From Pseudoalteromonas denitrificans DSM 6059 (lineage in GTDB: Bacteria > Pseudomonadota > Gammaproteobacteria > Enterobacterales > Alteromonadaceae): 64,000 bases of DNA. Position 1 is the first letter of the stretch. Each line of letters starts with the position of its first letter. A program made the position numbers and the translations under genes. The notes under the pieces were generated by a model. That model saw only the letters and a list, made by a program, of their open reading frames with translations. It was not told the DNA's origin and did no database searches. The stretch spans positions 1 through 64,000 of the forward strand of contig NZ_FOLO01000018.1 of the NCBI RefSeq assembly GCF_900112265.1. The letters run 5' to 3'. Below, one piece after another: positions 54,640 to 63,586 of the stretch.

Positions 54640-55962
54640 CTATTGGCTTTTAAGTTGCGTTGCAGGCAAAACTTTACTTGCCATTATTGTTGGATATAAG
54701 CCCGCTAATACCGTTGCAAGTATTGCAAGTAATACAGCACTGAGTGCCATCTTTATATCTAATTGCATTAAAGCGTTATTTAAATTACTGTATAAACTTT
54801 GTATGCCTTGTAAGCCAAGCCATGTTAAAAAAAGACCAAATAAACCACCTAATAACCCAACACATGTCGCTTCCATCAAATGTTGATTAAAAATACTTTG
54901 TTTACTGGCACCTACAGCTCTTCTTAAACCAATTTCCCCAGACTTACCAATAAACTTAGCCAACATCAAACCTATGGTATTTAATAAACACACAAGTAAA
55001 AATAAAGCTGATAACCACATTAAAATTTGCGCATCATTTGTTACGACTTTTTGTACTTCTAACCACTGTGGAACTGAATTCAAACGATTATTTAAAGGAC
55101 GAGGAAAACGCCCTAGTTTTTTTTGCTCTCGAGCATAATTATCAATAAAGCTTTTGTAATCTTGCTTTGCTTCTTCATTTGGTAGTTCTGCCCAAAATTG
55201 GATCCAAACACATTCTGATTGTATAAACCCTTGATAACCTTCACCATCAACGGGTTTCCAGCAATTAGTATTACCTGAGCGCCCCCATTCATTTGAAACT
55301 TGTGTTGTAAACGGAATATATAGCGCTTCAGGTTCATCAAATGCCCCCGTTGTTAAATCATAAAATTTTGGCAAAGGCGCCCAAGTATCTAAAATGCCCA
55401 CAACTTGCATTACTTTTGCACCAAATAAAAATGTTTTACCTACGGAGTTTTCACCTCCAAATAGTTTTTCATTTGTCTGCTTACTTAATACAGCAACAAA
55501 TGCACTATTTAAATCTTCTTGCTTTGTCCAACCTTTACCATATAAAAATGGCACATCAAACATAGGAAAAAAATCAGCATAGTTTGTTCGTGCAGTTGCC
55601 AAATATGGTTTAAGTTCTTTTCCTTGCTCCCCAGTTAACTCAATTACCTGAGCGGTTCTAGATTGTGCAGTTTGTCGAAATGCAGGCGCCGAATCAATCA
55701 AGTTTATCGCATCCGTATAAGTTACCTGATCTGGTGGTAAATTTGGTTCACTGTGAGGTTCATTAGGATCCCAGCTATCTAATTGAATCGCAAAAAGATC
55801 ATCTCCTTTATGTGGTATCGGGTTGGTGCCCATCAAATAATTGACTGTTACAGTCGTCATCGCAGCACCTATCCCTAACCCAATAGCAAGTACCATTAAT
55901 GCCACTAACCCTGGGGTTTTACGCATACTTACTAAAGCCAGTTTTATATAATAACTAAACAT
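54640..55962 (-). CDS. MacB-like ABC transporter permease
   Basis: 440 residues. Same build as its neighbour: first helix LVALMVLAIGLGIGAAMTTV, periplasmic core with Cys residues (NTNCWKP, SECVW), and a C-terminal FtsX domain with GEIGLRRAVGASKQSIF. The two permeases differ clearly in sequence, which favours a heterodimer driven by the separate ATPase upstream. Nine bases separate it from the ATPase stop. Confidence 0.88.
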   Translation of the reverse strand: MFSYYIKLALVSMRKTPGLVALMVLAIGLGIGAAMTTVTVNYLMGTNPIPHKGDDLFAIQLDSWDPNEPHSEPNLPPDQVTYTDAINLIDSAPAFRQTAQSRTAQVIELTGEQGKELKPYLATARTNYADFFPMFDVPFLYGKGWTKQEDLNSAFVAVLSKQTNEKLFGGENSVGKTFLFGAKVMQVVGILDTWAPLPKFYDLTTGAFDEPEALYIPFTTQVSNEWGRSGNTNCWKPVDGEGYQGFIQSECVWIQFWAELPNEEAKQDYKSFIDNYAREQKKLGRFPRPLNNRLNSVPQWLEVQKVVTNDAQILMWLSALFLLVCLLNTIGLMLAKFIGKSGEIGLRRAVGASKQSIFNQHLMEATCVGLLGGLFGLFLTWLGLQGIQSLYSNLNNALMQLDIKMALSAVLLAILATVLAGLYPTIMASKVLPATQLKSQ

Positions 55963-55971
55963 ACTAAGCTC

Positions 55972-56661
55972 CTAAGCAATTGCTTTTTGTTCATGTATCA
56001 CTTCTTCTACCTGACCATCACGTACATGAATGATACGGCTTGCTTGAAGGGCTTGTTCTTGATCATGGGTTACCATAACAATGGTAGTTCCTGAAGCATT
56101 AATTTCTTTTAAAAGCGCCATAACACCATCGGCCATCTGACTATCTAAATTTCCTGTTGGTTCATCTGCTAATAAAAATGCGGGAGAGCCAGCTAGCGCA
56201 CGTGCTATTGCAACTCTTTGCTGTTGCCCTCCAGACAATTGAGTAGGATAATGATTCATTCTTCCAGCTAAACCGACTTTATTTAATGCCTCTTCAATTC
56301 TTTGTTTTCGTTGTGCTTTATTAAAGCCTCTATAACGTAAAGGCACATCAACATTATCAAATAAGTTAAGCTCTGGAATTAAATTGAAGCTTTGAAATAC
56401 GAATCCTATTTTTTCATTTCTTAATCGCGACCTGTCTTTATCATTTAATTTACTGACATCTTGCCCATCTAATAAATATTGCCCTTCACAAAAACCTTCA
56501 AGCAGTCCTGATATATTTAAAAATGTTGTTTTTCCTGAACCAGAAGGTCCAGTAACAGCAATAAAATCTCCTGCTTTCACTTCTAAACTAAATGATTGTA
56601 ATGCCTGAGTTTTTACTGAATCTGTGATGTAAGCTTTAGATACATTATGCATTTTCAACAT
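55972..56661 (-). CDS. ABC transporter ATP-binding protein (LolD/MacB type)
   Basis: 229 residues. Walker A GPSGSGKTTF, Q loop FVFQSFNLIPEL, signature QLSGGQQQRVAIARALAGSP, Walker B FLLADEPTGNLD and the H-loop MVTHDQE. Powers the two FtsX-type permeases encoded next. Starts 14 bp after the adaptor gene, with AAGGAAAA upstream. Confidence 0.94.
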   Translation of the reverse strand: MLKMHNVSKAYITDSVKTQALQSFSLEVKAGDFIAVTGPSGSGKTTFLNISGLLEGFCEGQYLLDGQDVSKLNDKDRSRLRNEKIGFVFQSFNLIPELNLFDNVDVPLRYRGFNKAQRKQRIEEALNKVGLAGRMNHYPTQLSGGQQQRVAIARALAGSPAFLLADEPTGNLDSQMADGVMALLKEINASGTTIVMVTHDQEQALQASRIIHVRDGQVEEVIHEQKAIA

Positions 56662-56675
56662 GATTATTTTCCTTA

Positions 56676-57953
56676 TTATTGTGTTATTACGACTTGAGTT
56701 GCGCCTTGGAACTGTTCGGTGTTTGAGATCACAACTTCATCACCTATATTTAAACCATTTGAGATTTCAACTTTAGATAGACTGCGAGCACCTGTGGTAA
56801 TTTTCATTTTATGGGCAATATCATCGTTAACAACATATGCAACTCTTCCCCCATTGCTATCTAGAAACTGTCCTCTTGGGAGATATAAAACATCCGTTTT
56901 TTCCTCAAGTAATATCCGGGTAGTTAATCTCTGGTTTTGTCTTAACCCTATTGGTGATCTGCTTGAAAAACGAATTTTACCTTGCACCTGGTTATTTATA
57001 ATTTCTGGTGCAATCGCAACTAAAGTGCCTTCGTAGTGGTCATTATTAAATAAAATTTGAGCTTTCATACCCAAAGCTAAATCATCTGCATAGTTTTCAG
57101 GAATACCTAATTCAAGTTCAAACCGAGATAGATCAACGACATTTAACAAGGCTTGATTTTTTGCAACTGCATTTTTTTGTTCTGCAGACAAATTCCCCAC
57201 TAAACCTGATACAGGAGAAATAATGTTTAATGCTTTGACTTGTCTTTGTAATTCATCAACTAAAACTTGCTGAGATTGTGCCTCAAGCTCTTTGCTTTTC
57301 ACTTCAAATTTTAAACTCTCATCTAATAATTTTGCTTCTTTAAGAACATGTTGATATTCAAGTTGTGCATTTTCTAAATCATCTTTTGCTTTTTGAAAAT
57401 CGATGTCACTTATTAATGATTTATTATTAGCAACATCAGAGCGGCGCATTTCTCTTGTTGCAGCATTAAGCAGAACCTTGGCTTTATCAGCATCTTTTTC
57501 TTTAGAGAGAATGGCTGTTTTGGACTGGATTTTTTGTCTATCTAACTGAGTTTGTAATCTAACTAAACTTGCTAGCTGTTGGTTATATTCACTTTGTAAT
57601 TCAGGGCTTTCGATTACTGAAAGGGTTTGATTTTTTTTAACCTCATCACCTGCATCAACCAAGTATGTGACAGTTCCCTGTGCTGGACTATATAAAACAG
57701 GCCTAACAGCTGCGACAACACGTGCTTGTACAGAAACATCTCTTGTGAATGAACCTCTGTCAACAATTGCAGTTCTTAATCTTTCTTTTGAAACAGTATA
57801 TTCACTACTACTCCATTTACTTAAAGCTGGCGTAATATAAAAACTAGATGCAGCTAGCATTGCAACAATAGTCGCTGTTAAATATAATTTTTTGTATGAT
57901 TTATCAGGCACAATTTGTAAGTCTTGCGCACTGGTATCTGGTATTTTGTTCAT
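56676..57953 (-). CDS. Periplasmic adaptor (MacA/HlyD type)
   Basis: 425 residues. N-terminal membrane anchor (LYLTATIVAMLAASSFYIT), a split lipoyl domain (VLYSPAQGTVTYLVDAGDEV and NIISPVSGLVGNLSAE), a long coiled-coil hairpin between them (residues about 115-235), then beta-barrel and membrane-proximal domains ending IGDEVVISNTEQF. It would connect the permeases with an outer-membrane TolC-like channel; none is encoded here. First gene of the operon. Likely exports a peptide, lipid or drug; substrate unknown. Confidence 0.9.
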   Translation of the reverse strand: MNKIPDTSAQDLQIVPDKSYKKLYLTATIVAMLAASSFYITPALSKWSSSEYTVSKERLRTAIVDRGSFTRDVSVQARVVAAVRPVLYSPAQGTVTYLVDAGDEVKKNQTLSVIESPELQSEYNQQLASLVRLQTQLDRQKIQSKTAILSKEKDADKAKVLLNAATREMRRSDVANNKSLISDIDFQKAKDDLENAQLEYQHVLKEAKLLDESLKFEVKSKELEAQSQQVLVDELQRQVKALNIISPVSGLVGNLSAEQKNAVAKNQALLNVVDLSRFELELGIPENYADDLALGMKAQILFNNDHYEGTLVAIAPEIINNQVQGKIRFSSRSPIGLRQNQRLTTRILLEEKTDVLYLPRGQFLDSNGGRVAYVVNDDIAHKMKITTGARSLSKVEISNGLNIGDEVVISNTEQFQGATQVVITQ

Positions 57954-58054
57954 TTATTTTCCCCGACTTTTATTTCTTTATTAAGTCGAAGGAATTTCAC
58001 AAAAGGTTTAAAAAGATTTTTCTATAAATGTAAAAAGTTATTTCAAAGGAATAA

Positions 58055-58080
58055 AAAAGGCTTCTTAATAAAAGCCTTTT
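58055..58080 (-). terminator. Terminator upstream of the ABC operon
   Basis: AAAAGGCTT/AAGCCTTTT nine-base stem, followed on the minus strand by TTTTTTATT. It ends transcription coming from the IS remnant side. Confidence 0.7.
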
Positions 58081-58110
58081 AGGGGGTCATAATATTTAAT
58101 CTCAAAGGAT

Positions 58111-58126
58111 CGGCCGCAAGCGGCCG
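58111..58126. repeat. GC-rich hairpin, likely IS200/IS605 right-end structure
   Basis: CGGCCGC-AA-GCGGCCG, a perfect seven-base stem that stands out in AT-rich DNA. It lies three bases past the transposase remnant's stop, where IS200/IS605 elements have their right-end hairpin. Confidence 0.6.
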
Positions 58127-58129
58127 AGT

Positions 58130-58360
58130 TTAAAAGAGTCCCAGCTGACTTCCGTGAACTTCTTTTTTATCTAATTCAATCAATTGGTTTTGCACATATT
58201 TACGAATAGTATCTTCTGTTGCATTTCCTATTGTTTCAACAAAATAACTTTGAGTCCAAGGTTTCCCACCCCAGAAATAACGTCTTTTAATATCTGGATA
58301 TAATTTGAAAAACTCTCTGGCTGAAATACTTTTTATCACCTTGGACTTCCCAAATTTCAC
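58130..58360 (-). pseudogene. tnpA: IS200/IS605-family transposase (TnpA) C-terminal remnant
   Basis: 76 residues. ISAREFFKLYPDIKRRYFWG, then GKPWTQSYFVETIGNATEDT and IRKYVQNQ correspond to the last half of a TnpA transposase of about 140 residues, including the helix with the catalytic Tyr. The N-terminal half with the HUH metal site is missing; the frame is closed by a stop 18 bases before the GTG. No left end is seen. Confidence 0.85.
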
Positions 58361-58404
58361 TAGACAGATTTCAATTCAGAAAAATAAAAGTCAAAATTAT
58401 TTTG

Positions 58405-59445
58405 CTACAGTCGCCAATAACTTAAGCGTTTTCTAAATTTTAAATTCTTTAATAAATTAAAAGGTTTTGATTTTATTAGTGGGTATTTACCAGCTAGCAC
58501 ATCATCTATGGCCTTGATAACTCTTTTGGATGAATCACCATCGCGGTAAGGGTGTGTTTCCTCATTATAATCTGAAATTTTTTGCATTAGTTCATCAGGA
58601 TAAGATAATGCTTTTTCTAGAGCTGACTTTAAATCATTTGCATCTGCAATGTTAAGTAAATATGGCTTAGCGTCTATATTTTTTACGGTTACAGCTGGCT
58701 TATTCTGAACGATGAACATTGTTAAGGAAGAAGAAGTATCTCCAACCATTATATCAGCTTCTTGCAATATAGGGAGAAGATCATCAGTTGCTACGTAGCT
58801 TAAGTTTTTGTTTTCAATTGAACGATACATTTCAATAACATTTGGGTCTGACTTAGGATGTAGTGATACAATCCATTTCCAATCCATTGTTTCACATAAC
58901 TCTTTAACTTGCGGAAATATATACATCGCCTGGGTCAAACGCTTACTAAAAGTGGAACCAAGGAAAATAGTCGGTTGTTTGTTTTTATTTGTATCATCAA
59001 CTGTTTTAAAGAGTTTATCCAAGGTTGGCCAACCAGTTTCTATTACATTAAAAAATTTATGTTTTTGCTGTAATTCTTTAAACTTACTTGTTGTGCTAGG
59101 CCCCTGTGTACAATAAAGATCAAAGCACCCCCTAATTTTAAAATGATCATTATTCCCTCTATTATCAAGTTTTCCAGCATCAAAACCATGAAAAACAGCT
59201 ACTTTCAACCCAGGTAAAAAGCTAGGAATACTGTTTGCTGGAGCAACAACGACATCAGGTTGATACTTAAAAATATCAACTACAGTATCAATTAGTATCT
59301 CATTTTTGGTCAGGTAACTTTTAGTCACTTTATTACCTTCAAAAAACCATTTAACTTCATCTCCTCTTGCTACCAGTATTTCCTGAAGTGGACGTAGAAT
59401 AGCAAAGCTATAATCTTGCGATATATAAAAAAGATACTTATTCAA
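58405..59445 (-). CDS. CDP-glycerol glycerophosphotransferase-like protein
   Basis: 346 residues, TagF/TagB family. VVVAPANSIPSFLPGLKVAV and FHGFDAGK form the N-terminal Rossmann part; GCFDLYCTQGPSTTSKF, ETGWPTLDKLF and WIVSLHPKSDP follow, and ADIMVGDTSSSLTMFIVQNKP is the nucleotide-diphosphate site. It would transfer a glycerol-phosphate-like group to a surface polysaccharide. The start is TTG, with GGAG nine bases upstream. It is alone, without other capsule or LPS genes in view. Confidence 0.8.
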   Translation of the reverse strand: MNKYLFYISQDYSFAILRPLQEILVARGDEVKWFFEGNKVTKSYLTKNEILIDTVVDIFKYQPDVVVAPANSIPSFLPGLKVAVFHGFDAGKLDNRGNNDHFKIRGCFDLYCTQGPSTTSKFKELQQKHKFFNVIETGWPTLDKLFKTVDDTNKNKQPTIFLGSTFSKRLTQAMYIFPQVKELCETMDWKWIVSLHPKSDPNVIEMYRSIENKNLSYVATDDLLPILQEADIMVGDTSSSLTMFIVQNKPAVTVKNIDAKPYLLNIADANDLKSALEKALSYPDELMQKISDYNEETHPYRDGDSSKRVIKAIDDVLAGKYPLIKSKPFNLLKNLKFRKRLSYWRL

Positions 59446-59903
59446 GGGTTAACTCCAGTTAGAAAAGTAAACATAATATTAAAAATTGATTGAGAAATCA
59501 TTAAAGCTCTCCCACAAATAATTGTAAAAATAGTATTAACAGGTTCCATTTATTAGGCAGAATCCATATAAGAAGATTAAACAAAACTACCGCATACAGC
59601 CCCGTTAGTCATTTTGAGTTTCGGTCAACATACTCATCTGTTTACTGAATGTCAGTCGTTTAATTATAAAATATTCTACCATCTCCCTGAAACTGCACCA
59701 GTTATAACTTTACCAAGACTTCATCTATTTATTTATAAATGAGATGAGAAATACAATATATCAATTGTTTAAAACAGTGATTTAAACTTGGTCAAAACCC
59801 AATTTCTAAATTTGTCCTGTTTTCAAGTGATAATGAAAATCTGTACCTTATTTTTACAACAAAGCAAAGTTATCAGTACCGATTTAATTTTCCAAAAACC
59901 CTT
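59446..59903. other. Intergenic, no gene seen
   Basis: AT-rich, 458 bp, between two minus-strand genes. No supported reading frame, repeat or clear terminator. Confidence 0.45.
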
Positions 59904-60947
59904 TTAACTCGCACTCGACTCTCTTTTTACCAATTCAACTTCAAGTAATTGTGTTTTAATCACTTCACCTTTTAACTTTTTAAGTAAATTCTGCACTAAA
60001 ATCACGCCACCTTGCTTGGTATTTTGTTTAATAGTACTTAAAGATGGATGAGCATATTCAGATTGGGCTATATCATCAAAACCAACAATTGAAACTTGCT
60101 CAGGCATTCTAATGTCACTTTCTTTAAAGTATTTCATTGCCCCCAGTGCAATAGCATCGCTCACTGCAAATAATGCATCAGGACAATTTTTCCCAGTAAA
60201 AGTAGCATCAGCTGAAATAACATTCTTAGAAAAAACATTTTTTGCATGTTTATAACCATCAGCTGAAGTGAAGTCTAAATTTGTTCTCAAATTTTCATCA
60301 ACTATCAGCCCAGCTTCTTTATGTGCTTGTTGATACCCTTGCCAGCGGGCTAGAATTTCCGGGTGTTTAATATCCCCAAAAAAAGCAATGCGTTTGCAAC
60401 CCTGTGCAATTAAATGTGATACCGCGAGATAACCGCCTTTAATATTATCACTGCCTACTGTGCTATAGTTTTTTGTTTCGTCAGGTAACCCCCATACGAC
60501 AAAGGGTGTATTTTCACCGGCAAGTAAGCCTATTCTTTCATCTTTTTCGCCTTGACCTATCACAATTAGGCCGTCTGCACGTTTTGACTCAAAATAGTAA
60601 TTCCCCCAATCTCCAGGTGTCGTTTTGCTGGTTGTTAACAACATATCGTAACCTTGTATCGTCAGCTCATCAGCAATTGTTCCTAGCAGTTCTAACATAA
60701 ATGGATCTGATATTGATTGCCCTGACTTTTCATTAAATAAAATGATAACAGCTATGGTATTGGTCTTTTGAAGTCTTAAGTTTCGAGCCGCGGCATTTAT
60801 TTTAAAGTTATTTTCTTTTGCGATTGCTTGCACTCGTTCTCTGGTTTTTTTATTGATCACTTCGTTATTTCTCAGAGCTCGAGATACTGTAGATTCCGAC
60901 ACTTGAGCAATTTTGGCAATATCTTTAATTGTTATTGCTTTTTTCAT
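59904..60947 (-). CDS. LacI-family regulator of the sugar regulon
   Basis: 347 residues from ATG 60947; the frame from 60962 begins at TTG. N-terminal helix-turn-helix and hinge: ITIKDIAKIAQVSESTVSRA, ending NFKINAAARNLRLQKT. The effector domain is periplasmic-binding-like (ADGLIVIGQGEKD, GCKRIAFFGDIKHPEILARW, DALFAVSDAIALGAMKYF, IVGFDDIAQSEYAHPSLSTI). The operators at 61042 and 61066 lie just upstream, consistent with self-control and control of the divergent receptor. The same site near GH65 suggests an alpha-glucoside or its phosphate as inducer. Confidence 0.92.
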   Translation of the reverse strand: MKKAITIKDIAKIAQVSESTVSRALRNNEVINKKTRERVQAIAKENNFKINAAARNLRLQKTNTIAVIILFNEKSGQSISDPFMLELLGTIADELTIQGYDMLLTTSKTTPGDWGNYYFESKRADGLIVIGQGEKDERIGLLAGENTPFVVWGLPDETKNYSTVGSDNIKGGYLAVSHLIAQGCKRIAFFGDIKHPEILARWQGYQQAHKEAGLIVDENLRTNLDFTSADGYKHAKNVFSKNVISADATFTGKNCPDALFAVSDAIALGAMKYFKESDIRMPEQVSIVGFDDIAQSEYAHPSLSTIKQNTKQGGVILVQNLLKKLKGEVIKTQLLEVELVKRESSAS

Positions 60948-61041
60948 TTCATTTTTTACCAAAATCTATCTCTTAATCAAATCATAAAAACAAATTATAT
61001 CTGTAAGTTAGTTCAATTAAAACCAATCCACAACAAGCACT

Positions 61042-61057
61042 TTGCAATCGAATGCAA
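61042..61057. promoter_or_regulatory. LacI-type operator, copy 2 (one mismatch)
   Basis: TTGCAATCGAATGCAA, one base from the perfect palindrome 24 bp downstream. Two operators in close spacing suggest cooperative binding. Confidence 0.75.
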
Positions 61058-61065
61058 AAAACTTA

Positions 61066-61081
61066 TTGCAATCGATTGCAA
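61066..61081. promoter_or_regulatory. LacI-type operator, copy 3 (perfect)
   Basis: TTGCAATCGATTGCAA, identical to 11226-11241. It lies between the divergent lacI and TonB-receptor genes, about 150 bp before the receptor start. Confidence 0.82.
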
Positions 61082-61234
61082 AGCATCTTATTGTAAAAAT
61101 GAAACTGCAACAATTTATTAATAATTGTAGTTATTGACAACATGATAATTCTGCATACAGCTACTGGCTTTATGTTCCGTGTTTCATTACGCTAATAAAG
61201 AGTGATGAAGTCATCAAGACTGGGGAATACAACT

Positions 61235-63517
61235 ATGAGTACAAAAAAATACAAACTGACACTTGTCGCATCACTGATCTCAACCTTATTATCACACAAT
61301 GTTTTAGCAGAAGAAGAAAAATCTCAAGCAAATGATAATAATCAAATGGAATCTATCATAATTACTGGTAATGCCAGTGGTAAGGCTATTAGAAAAGTTG
61401 ATGCCAGCTATGCTGTATCAACTTTAAGCGATGATGATATGAAAAAATTAGCCCCTAAAAGTACGGCTGATCTTTTTAAAGCCATTCCAGGTGTCTGGGC
61501 TGAAAGCTCCGGTGGTGTTGCAGGTGCCAATGTATTTGTTCGTGGTTTTCCAGCAGGAGGTGATGCGCCATTTTTAACAATTCAATTGCAAGATTCTCCT
61601 ATTTATGCCCCACCAACCTTATCTTTCCTTGAAAATTCATCCATGTTTCGACTTGATGAAACCATAGATTATATGGAAGGCCTCCGAGGCGGACCAAATC
61701 CAATTTTGTCAAATGGTCAACCCGGTTTAACAACTAATTTTAAACTTAAAGAAGGTTCAGAAGATACAGAAGGTTTATTTAAATTTACAACCTCTGATTT
61801 TGGCTTACAAAGAGTTGATGCAGTGTTAAGCGGCAGCCTCTCTGATGGTTTATATTATATGATAGGTGGATATGTAAAAAGTTCGCCAGGTGCTCGAGAC
61901 GCAGGCTTTAATGCGGAAAAAGGCAATCAGTTCACTATTAATATCACAAAAGAGTTAGATAACGGAAAGCTAAACTTTTACACTCGTCAAACTGACGATC
62001 ATGGTACTTGGTATTTGCCTATTCCCATTAAAATTGATGGGGTAGATAATACATATACTCAAATTGGCCCATTAAATCGCCAAGCAACAATTCAATATGG
62101 ACCTGATGGTACAAGTGAAAGTTTCGACTTTGGCGAAGGTCGTGGTTGGAAAGGTTCAATATCAGGTGCCAGTATACATTTGGAATTAGATGATGGCTGG
62201 TCATTTTTTGATAAATTCAACTACACTCAAGGCGATGCAGATACTCTAGGTTTAGTCCCAGAAGACGGACCCGTTTTATTATCAAATGTTGCAGATAATG
62301 GCAGTTCCGCAATAGGACAAGTCACGGGTGATACATATTCAGGCGATACTTATGTACAAAAAATTGGCCGTTGGGTAGTACGTAAACAAATAGAATCTTT
62401 CACCAATGATATGGCTTTCACCAAAGAATGGCAAAATAGCAAGGCCAGTTTTGGTTTATATAACGCAAATTTTTCAGCAAATGATTGGTGGTCAATAGGT
62501 AATCAAGCCTACCATGTTGTAACACCTGGTGGTGAAGCATTAACAGGCATTGATTGCAATGACAATGCAGACAGTTGTGACTGGAATTACGATATAAATT
62601 CAACTGGTGATGGTAATACCCGTGCTTTTTATACTGCTTATGAAATTAAAGTTTTATCAAATCTCACATTAGATCTTGGTTTACGTAGTGAAGACCATGA
62701 AATAAATTATACCGTCGATGAAGGACTTGACGGGAAAATCACTCAATCAGTGCAATATGATGAAAATACATTTTCATGGACCGCAGGTGCAAATTACACC
62801 ATCAATAAAAAGTCAGGAATATTTACTCGAGTAAATAAGGGAAGCAAAATGCCTTTCTTTGATGATTTTAGAGATAATTTTGATGCATATAAATCTGGTG
62901 AAGACTTAATCAAAGATGTTAGCCAATTTGAATTAGGATATAAACTAGCTGAAGAAAATATCAGTGTATACGCTACATTTTTTGCCAATGAAGTAAAAGG
63001 CGATGTATTTGTGCCCCGCCCTGGTGCACCTGCTGAGCGCTTCACTAACGAAGCTTATGGCGTAGAAATTGACTTTAATTACTTTCACGACTCTGGGTTT
63101 TCAGTCAATACCAATGCAACTGTACAAGAAACTGAAATTACAGAGCATTCTGATGAAAATTTAATAGGAAACCAAGCGCAACGTCAGCCTGGCTGGCAAC
63201 TTCGTATTACACCAAGTTATGATATGGAGTTTGAAAATGGTATGTGGGCCTCTATATACGGTACGCTTTCAGCTGTTGATGATAGATATTCAACCAATGC
63301 CAATATAAAAGAAAACGTATTATCAAGTTACGAAAAAATAGATTTTGGCGTTATATTTTCTCCTACTGATAACTTAAAAATACAAGCTTCAGTCGACAAT
63401 TTAACTGACTCTGAAGGTATTACAGAAGGCGATCCAAGAAATACAGACCCACTTGCTGCTAATGCCCGTTATATATTGCCTCGCTCATTCACTTTAAGCG
63501 TTTCATACGAGTTTTAA
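61235..63517 (+). CDS. TonB-dependent receptor, probable oligosaccharide uptake
   Basis: 760 residues from ATG 61235, which follows GGGGA; the frame from 61202 is longer but lacks a site. Signal peptide ends near LLSHNVLAEE. A short N-terminal stretch precedes the plug (STADLFKAIPGVWAESSGG, NVFVRGFPAGGD, IDYMEGLRGGPNPILSNGQP). The beta-barrel ends YILPRSFTLSVSYEF. Divergent from the LacI gene, sharing two operators, so sugar import through the outer membrane is likely. A terminator follows. Confidence 0.9.
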   Translation: MSTKKYKLTLVASLISTLLSHNVLAEEEKSQANDNNQMESIIITGNASGKAIRKVDASYAVSTLSDDDMKKLAPKSTADLFKAIPGVWAESSGGVAGANVFVRGFPAGGDAPFLTIQLQDSPIYAPPTLSFLENSSMFRLDETIDYMEGLRGGPNPILSNGQPGLTTNFKLKEGSEDTEGLFKFTTSDFGLQRVDAVLSGSLSDGLYYMIGGYVKSSPGARDAGFNAEKGNQFTINITKELDNGKLNFYTRQTDDHGTWYLPIPIKIDGVDNTYTQIGPLNRQATIQYGPDGTSESFDFGEGRGWKGSISGASIHLELDDGWSFFDKFNYTQGDADTLGLVPEDGPVLLSNVADNGSSAIGQVTGDTYSGDTYVQKIGRWVVRKQIESFTNDMAFTKEWQNSKASFGLYNANFSANDWWSIGNQAYHVVTPGGEALTGIDCNDNADSCDWNYDINSTGDGNTRAFYTAYEIKVLSNLTLDLGLRSEDHEINYTVDEGLDGKITQSVQYDENTFSWTAGANYTINKKSGIFTRVNKGSKMPFFDDFRDNFDAYKSGEDLIKDVSQFELGYKLAEENISVYATFFANEVKGDVFVPRPGAPAERFTNEAYGVEIDFNYFHDSGFSVNTNATVQETEITEHSDENLIGNQAQRQPGWQLRITPSYDMEFENGMWASIYGTLSAVDDRYSTNANIKENVLSSYEKIDFGVIFSPTDNLKIQASVDNLTDSEGITEGDPRNTDPLAANARYILPRSFTLSVSYEF

Positions 63518-63540
63518 AACGATTAACCTCCCTTGAATCA

Positions 63541-63566
63541 ATAAACCCAGCATATGCTGGGTTTAT
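63541..63566. terminator. Bidirectional terminator
   Basis: Perfect palindrome ATAAACCCAGCAT/ATGCTGGGTTTAT with T-rich flank, between the converging receptor and permease genes. Confidence 0.85.
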
Positions 63567-63586
63567 TTTTATCTTACAAAATAGGA

